Shown here: piece after piece, positions 10,301-18,765 of the stretch
Position numbering within the stretch: the stretch's first letter is position 1
Layout: the number at the start of each line of letters is the position of its first letter
Source: Laspinema olomoucense D3b
GTDB taxonomy: Bacteria; Cyanobacteriota; Cyanobacteriia; Cyanobacteriales; Laspinemataceae
Direction of reading: 5' to 3'
NCBI RefSeq assembly: GCF_025370785.1
Contig: NZ_JAMXFA010000044.1
Location: forward strand, 1 to 53,033
Length of the DNA: 53,033 nt
Made by a program: the position numbers and the translations under genes
The notes under the pieces: model-generated
Databases searched by the model: none
Told to the model about the DNA's origin: nothing
What the model saw: the letters and a program-made list of their open reading frames with translations, nothing else

Positions 10301-13300
10301 TTATTTTCTTAAATCATATTTTGAGCCAACATTGGAAAAATCCCATTCAAAAAAATTTAGCTCCCTTAAAGGCAGGAATTCATAAGTTTTTGGAAGTTGG
10401 GGATTTAGAGTTTGCTTGTCATAATTCTCATAATTACAGTTATTTCTTGTTTCTCAGTGGCCAAGATTTAAGCTATGTGGAACGAGAGCAAAAGAATTAT
10501 CTGGATTTAACCATTAAGCTCAAGCATCAGCATGATGCCGATAGCATCCGAATTTATCGGCAATTGGTTCAAAACCTCTTGGGAAAAGCCTCGAACAAAT
10601 ATGAACTCATCGGAGAAAGTTTTGATGAATCAACCCAGCTAGAGGAGATTCAATCCGCTAACAATGGAAACTTGCTGTTTTTCTATCATATTGCCAAAGG
10701 ATTTTTGTTTTATCTGTTTCAGCAATATGACTCGGGTTTATTTCACCTAAATTTTGTCTCGAATTATGCCCAGTTTGGGGTAGGATTAAGCATCAATGTG
10801 ATGCATAAATTTTACCAAACTTTGGCACTGTTTGCCTTAGCTTTAGACAGTGCCGATGAGGAATCCAAAACAGCCTATATGACCGAGGCTTTGACCGGGT
10901 TGGAAGTTTTGAAAAACTGGGCTGTTCACGGTCCGGCCAATTGTCAACATAAATATGAATTGTTAGAAGCTGAAAAAGCCCGCTGTTTGGGACAGACGCA
11001 ACAGGCAATGGACTGGTACGATCGCGCTATTGAAGGAGCCAGAGCGCATCAATATAATCAGGAAGAAGCTTTAGCCAATGAAAGAGCCGCTGCCTTTTAT
11101 ACCTCCATTGGTCGAGGCAAAATTGCCAACTCTTATCTCACCGATGCCTATTATGCTTATATGCGCTGGGGAGCTAAAGCTAAAGTCAAAGACTTGGAAG
11201 AACAATATCCCCAATTACTAGCAGCAGTGGTGAATGCAACCCTGGATCTGGCTCCCCCTGAAACCAGTCTTAAACGGGGGACAGACACGCGACAAAGTAC
11301 GAGCCTGATGGACCCCAGTCTTCTGGATATGGCTTCGGTAATTAAGGCAACTCAAGCAATTTCTGGGGAAATTTTGCTCCCTAACTTGCTGGAAAAGTTG
11401 ATGAAGATTTTAATCGAAAATGCTGGGGCCGAAAAAGGTGCATTGCTCCTCTGCTCAGAGGGGGAATGGGTGATTGAAGCCCAGGGAAATCAAGAAAGAG
11501 TGGAGGTGATGCAATCTGCTCCGATTCATCAGAGTTGCGAGGTGGCGATCGCCGCTGTGGAATATGTCACGCGCACCCAAAAAGATGTCATTCTCACCGA
11601 TGCCAGTGCAGAGGCAATGTTTAGTGGCGATGCTTATATCCGCGAACACCAACCCAAGTCTTTGCTGTGTTTACCCATCCTCTACCAAGGAAAACTCAGC
11701 GCCATTCTCTATTTAGAAAACAATCTGATTGCTGGAGCTTTTACCCCGAGGCGAGTAGAGGTGCTTAAGATGTTATCGAGCCAAGCAGCGATCGCCCTTG
11801 AAAATGCCACCCTTTACCATACCCTAGAACTCAAAGTCGAAGCGCGGACCCAGGAATTACAAACTAAAAATGACCGCTTAGAAATCGAAATTCAAGAACG
11901 ACAACGCGCTGAAAAATCCGCTGAAGCTGCAAATCGGGCCAAGAGTCAATTCCTCGCCAGCATGAGTCATGAACTGCGAACCCCCCTCAACGGAATTTTA
12001 GGCTATGCACAAATTCTCAACCGAGACAAAACCCTCAGTCAAGCTCAAAAAAGCGGGGTGAAAATTATTCACAAGTGCGGCGAACACTTGCTGACTCTCA
12101 TTAACGATATCTTAGATTTGTCGAAAATAGAAGCCGGAAAAATGGAATTGCACCCTAACAAGTTCCATCTGCCGGAGTTTTTACAAAGTATTGCCGACAT
12201 CTGTCGGGTTCGCGCCGAAAGTAAAGGGATTTCCCTAGTTTATGAACCCTCTTCTCACCTGCCTCTGGGGGTTTATGCCGATGAAAAACGCTTGCGCCAA
12301 GTGTTAATTAACTTGCTGGGGAATGCGGTCAAATTTACCGAAAGCGGTGGAGTCACCTTTAAAGTGGAATCTTTCCCCTCGCCGACCCTCGACCCCGAGC
12401 AGCCTCTAATTACCCTGCGATTTCTAGTCGAGGATACGGGAATTGGGATTGAACCGGAGCAGATCCCCACCATCTTTTTACCCTTTGAGCAGGTGAATGG
12501 GACCGTTCGTCAAACCGAGGGGACGGGATTGGGACTTGCGATTAGTTCCCAATTAGTCGAAATGATGGGGAGTTCGATTCATGTGGAAAGTGAGGTGGGA
12601 AAGGGTAGCCAGTTTTGGTTGGAAGTCGAAGTACCTAGGGTAGAAAATTGCGCCGAAGAACTCAAAGAATCGCCAAAAATTATTCGCGGATTTGTGGGCG
12701 CACCTCGAAAAATTCTGGTGGTGGATGATCGATGGGAAAATCGCTCGGTCTTAGTGAATTTACTCACTCCCTTGGGATTTGAAGTCCAAGAAGCAATTGA
12801 CGGGCAAGATTGCCTAAGTCAAATGTCTTCTTTCCAACCGGATTGCATCATCATTGATCTAGTGATGCCCGTGATGGATGGGTTTGAAGCGATGCGTCGG
12901 ATTAGAAAAATGCCCGAGGCACAAAATGTGGTCGCAATCGGGACCTCAGCGAGTATTCTTTCGTCCCAGGAACAATCTTGTTTGAAGATTGGTTGTAATG
13001 ATTTTCTCCTCAAACCGATTCGAGATGAGCAACTTTTAAGTTGCTTAGGAAACCATTTAGATTTAGAATGGATATATGAGGAGCAAGCAGTTGGGAGTGC
13101 TGAATCCAGTCTGAGACCTGCTTCTATCCCTCCTCACTGGCGTGAAGCGATCGCCCCTAAAGCAGAGGAATTAGCTATCTTATTCGATTTGGCCATGAAG
13201 GGCGAATTGGTCACGATTCAAGAACGAGTGCAACGCTTGGTAGATGGCGATGAGCGTTATGCACCATTTGCAACTCAGGTGATTCACTTGGCTACCACCT

Positions 13301-13356
13301 TTGCCGAAGAGGAATTACTAGCTTTTGTTCAAGGGTATATGGAGGCTGGACAATGA
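7366..13356 (+). CDS. Giant Ser/Thr kinase - AAA ATPase - GAF - histidine kinase - receiver hybrid (HstK-like)
   Basis: 1996 residues. The N-terminal Hanks-type kinase has Lys at K37, catalytic D129 in HKDIKPQN, and D148 in DFS where most kinases have DFG. A STAND/AAA_16-like ATPase follows, with Walker A GYSGIGKT (329-336) and Walker B LVVFLDD (D459/D460). A long helical TPR-like region runs to about 1310. A GAF domain occupies about 1345-1490, then a coiled coil. HisKA has H1535 (SMSHELRTP). HATPase has N1649/N1653 and DTGIG at 1690-1694. The receiver has DD 1787-1788, phospho-Asp D1831 and K1883. This is the HstK-type architecture known from filamentous cyanobacteria, with an added receiver. 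It overlaps the next gene by ATGA, so the two are likely co-translated. The signal sensed is unknown. Confidence 0.93.
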   Translation: MTVNLNNYQFLETLHSGGRTVIYRAQNQVDGSKAIVKTLKSEYPSLADITRLRHEYQILENLQINTIIQPLGLETYKNGWALFLEDTGSISLSDWIVSHSLSLVKFLEIAIPLVDAVSELHNYHIIHKDIKPQNIIINPLTEAVQLIDFSIASRLERENPTLSHPDLLEGTLAYMSPEQTGRMNRTLDYRSDFYSLGVTFYELLTGSLPFTSNDPLELVHSHIAKTPISPHQIKAEIPEAISALIMKLLAKTAEERYQSAAGLKFDLETCLIQLQTTGEITQFIPGLADKAGQMTIPQKLYGRDAEIATLLNTFERVANGQTELMLVSGYSGIGKTVLVAEVHKPIVRQRGYFIAGKFDQFKRNVPFASLIQAFQSLILQLLTERDAQIQMWKERLLSALENNGQVIIDVIPEVELIIGKQPTVPELGSTESQNRFSRVFKQFIGVFTTKEHPLVVFLDDLQWADLASLKLIELLMTDTESQYLLLIGAYRDNEVSAVHPTIQTIERIQEAGTTVDNLVLSPLQLSHVQALITDTLPEAVESQPLANLLFNKTGGNPFFLTQLLKTLYQEDLLQYDLHLGRWQWDIAQIQAIGITDYNVVELMARNIRKLSEETQKVLTLAACIGNTFNLEVLGIVNEQSNSLTAAQLWSALQAGLILPLSNEYKIPLAFTPEESQEIGLKDVKVDYRFLHDRVQQAAYSLIPEDKKKETHLKIGQLLLKNTTPEERRENIFSLVNQLNYGLELLTRDEEKYELAGLNLIAGQKAKAATAYESAAKYLNVALLQLKEESWESQYELTFRLYLEAAEVEFTRTNFERSQQLSDLTLTRAKTLLDKVKVYEMKIQVEFSQNQMESAIDTGMEVLQMLEIPLKEAPPPDLQVEALAELPAMTDRDKQAAMRILISIIPAAYIVKGAMLPPILFTMIALSQQYGNSPESAYAYVFYAALLCGAMGEIETGYQFGQLAVRSIEKFEAKPLQLKVIFLNHILSQHWKNPIQKNLAPLKAGIHKFLEVGDLEFACHNSHNYSYFLFLSGQDLSYVEREQKNYLDLTIKLKHQHDADSIRIYRQLVQNLLGKASNKYELIGESFDESTQLEEIQSANNGNLLFFYHIAKGFLFYLFQQYDSGLFHLNFVSNYAQFGVGLSINVMHKFYQTLALFALALDSADEESKTAYMTEALTGLEVLKNWAVHGPANCQHKYELLEAEKARCLGQTQQAMDWYDRAIEGARAHQYNQEEALANERAAAFYTSIGRGKIANSYLTDAYYAYMRWGAKAKVKDLEEQYPQLLAAVVNATLDLAPPETSLKRGTDTRQSTSLMDPSLLDMASVIKATQAISGEILLPNLLEKLMKILIENAGAEKGALLLCSEGEWVIEAQGNQERVEVMQSAPIHQSCEVAIAAVEYVTRTQKDVILTDASAEAMFSGDAYIREHQPKSLLCLPILYQGKLSAILYLENNLIAGAFTPRRVEVLKMLSSQAAIALENATLYHTLELKVEARTQELQTKNDRLEIEIQERQRAEKSAEAANRAKSQFLASMSHELRTPLNGILGYAQILNRDKTLSQAQKSGVKIIHKCGEHLLTLINDILDLSKIEAGKMELHPNKFHLPEFLQSIADICRVRAESKGISLVYEPSSHLPLGVYADEKRLRQVLINLLGNAVKFTESGGVTFKVESFPSPTLDPEQPLITLRFLVEDTGIGIEPEQIPTIFLPFEQVNGTVRQTEGTGLGLAISSQLVEMMGSSIHVESEVGKGSQFWLEVEVPRVENCAEELKESPKIIRGFVGAPRKILVVDDRWENRSVLVNLLTPLGFEVQEAIDGQDCLSQMSSFQPDCIIIDLVMPVMDGFEAMRRIRKMPEAQNVVAIGTSASILSSQEQSCLKIGCNDFLLKPIRDEQLLSCLGNHLDLEWIYEEQAVGSAESSLRPASIPPHWREAIAPKAEELAILFDLAMKGELVTIQERVQRLVDGDERYAPFATQVIHLATTFAEEELLAFVQGYMEAGQ

Positions 13357-14852
13357 GTGATCGTAGTTTGGAGTTAGGGACGATTTTAATCGTCGATGAT
13401 ATGCCCACCAATTTAGGGTCGGTGGTCGAGTTCTTGAGCGAATCGGGGTTTAAAATCTGGGTAGCTCGCAGCGGAAAAAGTGCTTTAAAAAAAGTCGAGT
13501 ATTCTCAACCGGACTTAATCCTGTTAGATGTACTCATGCCCGAAATGGACGGCTTTGAAACCTGCGCACAGTTGAAACAAAATCCGGTTACCCGAGATAT
13601 TCCCGTCATTTTTATGACGGCCCTAGACGATACGGAAAATAAAGTCAAAGGGTTTAATGCCGGTGCCGTAGACTATATTACGAAGCCGATTCAGCATGAA
13701 GAAGTCTTAGCGCGGGTCAAGACTCATTTGAGTATCCGCCATCTCACGCAAAAGCTGGAAGCGGAAATTGTGGAACGCGATCGCGCCAGGGCTGAACTGG
13801 AATGCCTTGCCCAAGAGTTGGAACACCGGGTCGAACAGCGGACCCAAGCCTTGCTGGAAACCAACAATCGCCTCAGCCAGGAAATTAATGAACGGAAACA
13901 AGCCCAGATCGCCTTACAAGAGTCCGAAAACCGAGAGCGACAGAAAGCCCTACAACTCGAACGCTCCCTCTTGCAACTCCAGCAAATGCAAAGCCAACTG
14001 ATTCAAATTGAAAAAATGTCGGCTTTAGGACAATTGGTAGCCGGGGTCGCTCATGAAATCAACAATCCCGTTAATTTCATTTACGGTAATCTCACCTACG
14101 CTCATAACTATAGTCAAGACCTGATCGAAATTATCGAGCTGTATCAACAATATTACCCCACGCCGGTTCCTGAGATAGAGGAAGCGATAGAATCTACTGA
14201 ATTATCGTTTCTCAAAGAAGATTTACCAAAAATTTTAGACTCCATGCAAGTGGGGGCTGAGCGGATTCGAGAAATTGTTTTATCCTTACGGCATTTTTCC
14301 CGTCATGAGGGATTTCAGATGAAGCCGGTTAACCTGCATCAAGGACTTGACAGTACCCTGATGATTTTAAATAATCGCTTGAAAGCCAAACCGGAGCACC
14401 CAGAGATTCAAGTAATCCGGGAGTATGATTCTCATTTACCGGCAGTGGAATGCTATGGCGGCGAACTCAATCAAGTGTTTATGAATATTCTCGCAAATGC
14501 GATCGATGCCCTCGATGAGTGGAACGATCGCCGAAGCCTCCCTGAAATGAAAGCGCATCCCACGCAAATTGTGATTCGCACTGAAGTCACGAGCAAAAAT
14601 CAGGTCACTATCCGCATTTCCGACAATGGACCCGGAATGTCTGAAGCGGTCCGAGGCTGTATATTCAATCCCTTTTTCACAACTAAACCCCCCGGGAAAG
14701 GAACCGGAATCGGACTCTCGATTACATGGCAAATTGTAGTAGAAAAACATAAAGGAAATCTCCGCTGTATCTCCTCGCCAAATCAAGGCACTATCTTTGA
14801 GGTGGAAATTCCTATTTCCCATCAAGTTGGGCTGTTATCCCTGTCTGCTTAG
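13353..14852 (+). CDS. Receiver - coiled coil - histidine kinase hybrid
   Basis: 499 residues. The N-terminal receiver has acidic pair D15/D16, phospho-acceptor D59 (LILLDVLMPEMDG) and a Lys in ITKPIQ. A long coiled coil of about 80-90 residues (EIVERDRARAELECLAQEL and onward) follows. The dimerisation/phosphotransfer helix carries H234 in GVAHEINNP, the HisKA type seen in NtrB/ZraS-like kinases. The HATPase region shows NQVFMNILANAIDAL, DNGPGM and GKGTGIGLSI. The start codon overlaps the stop of the giant kinase, which suggests a phosphorelay: the upstream protein may phosphorylate D59, which then controls this kinase. No separate DNA-binding output protein is encoded nearby. Confidence 0.92.
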   Translation: MSDRSLELGTILIVDDMPTNLGSVVEFLSESGFKIWVARSGKSALKKVEYSQPDLILLDVLMPEMDGFETCAQLKQNPVTRDIPVIFMTALDDTENKVKGFNAGAVDYITKPIQHEEVLARVKTHLSIRHLTQKLEAEIVERDRARAELECLAQELEHRVEQRTQALLETNNRLSQEINERKQAQIALQESENRERQKALQLERSLLQLQQMQSQLIQIEKMSALGQLVAGVAHEINNPVNFIYGNLTYAHNYSQDLIEIIELYQQYYPTPVPEIEEAIESTELSFLKEDLPKILDSMQVGAERIREIVLSLRHFSRHEGFQMKPVNLHQGLDSTLMILNNRLKAKPEHPEIQVIREYDSHLPAVECYGGELNQVFMNILANAIDALDEWNDRRSLPEMKAHPTQIVIRTEVTSKNQVTIRISDNGPGMSEAVRGCIFNPFFTTKPPGKGTGIGLSITWQIVVEKHKGNLRCISSPNQGTIFEVEIPISHQVGLLSLSA

Positions 14853-14962
14853 AGGGACAATGCGAACCGACGTCAAGACTCGGTAGGCTAATCTGAAAGA
14901 CCTCATTACAAATCCCGCTGTCACGGAGAAAACAGGTCGTTGACAGCGGAATTTGCGCTGCC

Positions 14963-15886
14963 TCAAAATTGGGCTTTGATTTTTCTGAGGCGATCGCGCA
15001 GTGCATTCATGAGGCTTTTTTTGGCCGGTTTCTGGTAGGGGCGATCGGGTTTGGGCTCATTCAGATAGCGGTAATGTTCCCAAATATCCCAATAGGGACA
15101 TCCCGGTTCAATCCTAAATCCGGCCCAGTGCAAATATTGTAGGGGTTGGTTGTTATCCGGGTCAAATAGTTTGGGTCCATCAATGGGCTGAAATTTTTTG
15201 CTTCCTGCCCAGTTGCCGGGGGCTTTCCCCGGGCGGCGCACGATGTTAAACCGGCGCTGAATTTTCTTCAAGATCATGTAATTGATAATCGGCTGATCTG
15301 AGGTTTTTTTAGAAAAGTCGAAATACTCCGGATGGGCGGCACATTCGGCAAAGGTGTCATATAAATCTTGTTCGGTGATTAACCCCTTCTTTGACCCCCA
15401 GAATCCGCCATTAAAAATATCCTGAAGCTGTTCTGAGGTGAAGACTCCGGATTCTAGGATTTGAGGAGTAAAAACATTAGTGATTCCTCCGGAATGTTGA
15501 TAATCGCAACAAATAAAATCGGAGTCGTTTAGATAGTTGAAATTGTCGCTAATTCTTTCAAAAACAACGATATCGGTATCGATATACACAAATTCATCGA
15601 AGGGTCCAAACCAACAGGCTTGTTTTCTAAATTGATTGGGACGCGCAAAAAATTTTTCGCCAAAAATTTCCTGAAGTTTTTTAGCTAACCGTTTAATAAA
15701 GTCTAAATCTTCATAAACTTTTACCCCAAATTTTTCCTGGAGGGTGTGAGCCACTTCTTGATAAGTCTCGTCATAGGGAATCATCACAACCGGCACATCT
15801 GGATCATAGAAGCGAATGCTATTCAGCAGGGCGATCGCCTGCTCCTTAACCCGGTCATTAGCAATAATATAAATTCCGCGACTCAT
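14963..15886 (-). CDS. Npun_R2821/Npun_R2823-like family protein (GT-A fold, probable glycosyltransferase)
   Basis: About 307 residues from the chosen start. The N-terminus (GIYIIANDRVKEQAIALL) and a central DTD within YIDTDIVVF resemble the nucleotide-sugar/metal-binding DxD of GT-A glycosyltransferases. Later segments (WGSKKGL, DQPIINYMILKK, YLHWAG) fit the same fold. I recognise the general family from cyanobacteria, where its role is unproven. The frame is open to 15991, but the ATG at 15886 (MSRGIYI) is preferred: AGGAAAAGAAG precedes it and the 35 extra residues look non-coding. The gene converges on the histidine kinase gene and is not in an obvious operon. Confidence 0.75.
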   Translation of the reverse strand: MSRGIYIIANDRVKEQAIALLNSIRFYDPDVPVVMIPYDETYQEVAHTLQEKFGVKVYEDLDFIKRLAKKLQEIFGEKFFARPNQFRKQACWFGPFDEFVYIDTDIVVFERISDNFNYLNDSDFICCDYQHSGGITNVFTPQILESGVFTSEQLQDIFNGGFWGSKKGLITEQDLYDTFAECAAHPEYFDFSKKTSDQPIINYMILKKIQRRFNIVRRPGKAPGNWAGSKKFQPIDGPKLFDPDNNQPLQYLHWAGFRIEPGCPYWDIWEHYRYLNEPKPDRPYQKPAKKSLMNALRDRLRKIKAQF

Positions 15887-16117
15887 ACTTCTTTTCCTCA
15901 ACGGGTTAATCCTAATTTTCTCATCACACGGTTGAGTAGACTTCTGATCAAACTCCCCCTCTTGCTGAGGCGATCGCCACCCTAGATGCACCCTTAAATA
16001 TCGAGACCTACTCTACCATGAATTGACCGAAATTTCAATGCCCCCTGCTTCGGCGGGTAGACAGCGGTGGCTGAGTTTTTTGGGGACCTACCACCGCCCT
16101 CTGAGCCTGATGCTGAC

Positions 16118-17419
16118 TTATTTCTTCACATAATAATCCCTTGTTCCTTTGGCGCTGAGGGCTTCTCCCAGGCGGTTTAACCCATGCACATAGGCAGCAG
16201 TTCGCATGGAAATGGAGAATTCATCAGCAATCTGCCAAATTTTTTCCGTTTCTTTTCGCATTCTCTTCTGCAAGCGTTCCTCAACTTCCTCCAATTCCCA
16301 ATATAAACCACTGCGATTTTGGAGCCATTCAAAATAACTGACCGTCACCCCTCCAGCATTGACTAAAATATCGGGAACGACATAAATTCCTCGGTCTTCT
16401 AGGAGGCGATCGGCCCCGGAACTAATCGGTCCATTGGCCACTTCAAAAATATATTTCGCCTTGATATCTTGCACGTTGGCTTCAGTAATTTGATTTTCTA
16501 ACGCAGCGGGAATCAGGATATCCACCTCTAAGGCCAACAGTTGCTCATTGGTGATAATTTCATGTTCCACAATATTGCAAACCGAATCTTGACAATAGAC
16601 GGCTTGAATCCCGGGGTGGGATTTTTTGTAGTGGAGGATGCTGGGAATATCTAGCCCTTTTTTGGCATAAATTCCCCCTTGAGAGTCGCTGACGGCGACC
16701 ACTTTGTATCCTGCTTTGGCGAGGAGTTCAGCCACCACGGAACCGGCATTACCAAATCCCTGAACCGCGACGGTAGTTTGATGGGGGAGACGGTCAAATT
16801 TCCCCATAATGGCTTCAATGACATAATAGGCCCCGCTTCCGGTGGCGGTATCCCGACCTAAACTGCCGCCTAGGGTGACAGGTTTGCCGGTAACAACACC
16901 GGGGTTGAGAGAACGACGGATAATATTATATTGATCCATCATCCAGCCCATGATGGTGGGGTTAGTATAAACGTCTGGGGCGGGAATATCGATGTTTGGT
17001 CCAATAAAGTCGGCGATCGCATCAATATAACCCCGAGTTAATCGTTCTAATTCCAGTTTAGAAAGTTCTTTGGGATTGACGGTGACGCCTCCTTTTGCAC
17101 CGCCAAAAGGTAAGTCAAGAACCGCACATTTGAAGGTCATCCAAAAGGCGAGAGATTTGACTTCATCCATAGAAACATTGGGATGATAACGGACGCCTCC
17201 TTTTCCCGGACCTCTGGTATCGTCGTAGCGGACCCGATAGCCTTGGAAAATGCGTAAGGAACCGTTATCCATGCGCACGGGAATGGAGACGTTTAAACTA
17301 GCTTTGGGATATTTGAGATATTCTAGGGCATCTTCTGAAATCGAGACGTATTTCATGGCCCGTTCTAAGCGTTTGCTGGCATCGGCAAAGAGTGAATCTG
17401 ACATTTTAGTGTTCTCCAT
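16118..17419 (-). CDS. gdhA: Glu/Leu/Phe/Val dehydrogenase (glutamate dehydrogenase-like)
   Basis: 433 residues with the full amino-acid dehydrogenase pattern. Substrate-binding segments are GGVRYHP and MTFKCAVLDLPFGGAKGGV, the latter containing the catalytic Lys region. The Rossmann domain has TVAVQGFGNAGSVVAELL and VVAVSDSQGGIY. The family reversibly deaminates glutamate, linking ammonium and 2-oxoglutarate. Because the family includes leucine-type enzymes, the substrate is inferred. ATG at 17419 is used; an in-frame ATG at 17404 is also possible. The gene is transcribed divergently from the DUF4126 gene across a 650-base region that contains a structured RNA candidate on the other strand. 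Confidence 0.9.
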   Translation of the reverse strand: MENTKMSDSLFADASKRLERAMKYVSISEDALEYLKYPKASLNVSIPVRMDNGSLRIFQGYRVRYDDTRGPGKGGVRYHPNVSMDEVKSLAFWMTFKCAVLDLPFGGAKGGVTVNPKELSKLELERLTRGYIDAIADFIGPNIDIPAPDVYTNPTIMGWMMDQYNIIRRSLNPGVVTGKPVTLGGSLGRDTATGSGAYYVIEAIMGKFDRLPHQTTVAVQGFGNAGSVVAELLAKAGYKVVAVSDSQGGIYAKKGLDIPSILHYKKSHPGIQAVYCQDSVCNIVEHEIITNEQLLALEVDILIPAALENQITEANVQDIKAKYIFEVANGPISSGADRLLEDRGIYVVPDILVNAGGVTVSYFEWLQNRSGLYWELEEVEERLQKRMRKETEKIWQIADEFSISMRTAAYVHGLNRLGEALSAKGTRDYYVKK

Positions 17420-17707
17420 ATTGGCGATCGCGCTGGTAGTGCAAACCCTGCATTACCCTGGGTTTCTAATTGGGGAGGGAATTTCAAGTTGGGTGAATCT
17501 GAATAATGAGCTTCTTCCATGAGTCCACAGAGACCCCTTGGAGGCGTTTTCAGGTATTTATAAGTCTACAATATTGAATTATCCAAAAAAATATTTTAGG
17601 CTTATACTGTGAAAAGACAGGGCAGTTCGGTTTGTAAGCAAGGCACTACTGTAGTTTATTATACAGTTTTTCAGCCAGTTTTAATATAATTGAAAGCAGC
17701 GACTATA

Positions 17708-17925
17708 GCTTATTTAAGCGATAATTCCTTGAGACCCATATCGAACTCCTTGATCCCCGATGGAATTTAAACTAGAACGGCAAGGAATTGGTCAGGGGAA
17801 GAAGGAACCCTGGCGGGGGTAGGCGGGAGGTAATCATGCAGGGGTAAAGAAAACCCGAACCGAACTCCGTCCCGTTGCAGGCAGATAACCGCCTAAGCAT
17901 TTAAACTATGAACAAGGGAGACAGC
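17708..17925 (+). promoter_or_regulatory. Candidate ydaO-yuaA (c-di-AMP) riboswitch leader
   Basis: Sits in the 652-base gap between gdhA and the DUF4126 gene, on the DUF4126 strand. A perfect 9-bp stem, AATTCCTTG (17723-17731) with CAAGGAATT (17781-17789), encloses a long arm. Downstream come GAAGGAACC, GGGGTAAAG, AACCCGAACC, CTCCGTCC and GGCAGATAACCGCCTAAGC, then GGGAGACAG. From memory this order resembles the ydaO consensus (GGGGAACC, GGGGTGAA, CCCGAA-CCGTC, CAGCTAACC, TAAGC, GGAGA). The outer P1 pairing (GCTTA 17708-17712 with TAAGC 17894-17898) is short. A cobalamin switch was considered but its B12 box is absent. A covariance-model search has not been done. Confidence 0.5.
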
Positions 17926-18071
17926 AAAACCCGAAATGAGACGGGGTGCGATCGCCACCCACATCAAGATGTTGCGGCCAAAACCTATCTGCGATCGCCG
18001 AAAAGCTTAAACTCCGATAGCTGGACTGGGTGAGCGGAAACCATAAGATTCCAAGAGACTAAATTGCCAAT

Positions 18072-18677
18072 ATGATGATTCCACTCCTAGCGGCGCTATC
18101 GGCCTCAGCAGCAGGGGGTCTGCGGATTGCCCTACCCCTTCTGTTAATCGGCTTGTTAAATGCCGATGAATTATGGTCGCACGTCCCTGTGTTGTCACGA
18201 ATTTCCCCCCAGGTGGCGATCGGGGTGTTGGTGAGTTGGTCCTTATTTGAACTATTTGCCTCCAAACAACCCTGGGGACAGCGCCTCCTCCAAAACGTGC
18301 AACTGCTGTGTAGTCCGTTTGTCGGCTCAATTATGGGGATGGCGATCGCCGCTGCCAGTTTTCGGGACGACAGTGACGCCCCCACCTTTATCGTTGCTCT
18401 AATTGGCATCGTCGGCGGATTATTGGCCCTGGTGCTACAACTGGTGCAAGTCGGGTGGTTTTATCGCCTCGGGAAATTACCCCTGTGGGCGATTCTCGCT
18501 CAAGATGCCTTATGTGTTTGCCTGGTTCTCTTCGCCTTCGACGCACCGACCGAGGGCGGCATTATTGCCTTACTCCTGTTATGGTTAGCGATTCGTTCCT
18601 CCCAGGAGTGGTATCGCTGGTATATCCAGCAAGGTGCGCGGAAAAATCCGCGTCAGCATAAAACCGAACCGGATTAA
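18072..18677 (+). CDS. DUF4126 family membrane protein
   Basis: 201 residues, strongly hydrophobic, with about five predicted membrane spans. The N-terminal signature SASAAGGLRIALPLLLIGLL is typical of DUF4126, a cyanobacterial and bacterial membrane family of unknown function. Pro/Gly-rich turns separate the helices, and the C-terminal tail is basic (RKNPRQHKTEPD). Two ATGs in a row (18072 and 18075) could start the protein. If the upstream structured leader is a c-di-AMP switch, a role in ion or osmotic balance would fit, but that is inference only. Confidence 0.82.
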   Translation: MMIPLLAALSASAAGGLRIALPLLLIGLLNADELWSHVPVLSRISPQVAIGVLVSWSLFELFASKQPWGQRLLQNVQLLCSPFVGSIMGMAIAAASFRDDSDAPTFIVALIGIVGGLLALVLQLVQVGWFYRLGKLPLWAILAQDALCVCLVLFAFDAPTEGGIIALLLLWLAIRSSQEWYRWYIQQGARKNPRQHKTEPD

Positions 18678-18765
18678 ATTAGTCCCAAAATCCGGGACTC
18701 TTCCGGTTCTCTATCCCTGTGAGGCGCTGCCGGTTACTGAGAAATTCCTCAGTCTCCGGCAGTAA

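Noticed and set aside
17708-17925. Cobalamin riboswitch
   Set aside because: No B12-box-like sequence is visible, and the downstream gene is not a cobalamin gene. The segment order fits ydaO better.
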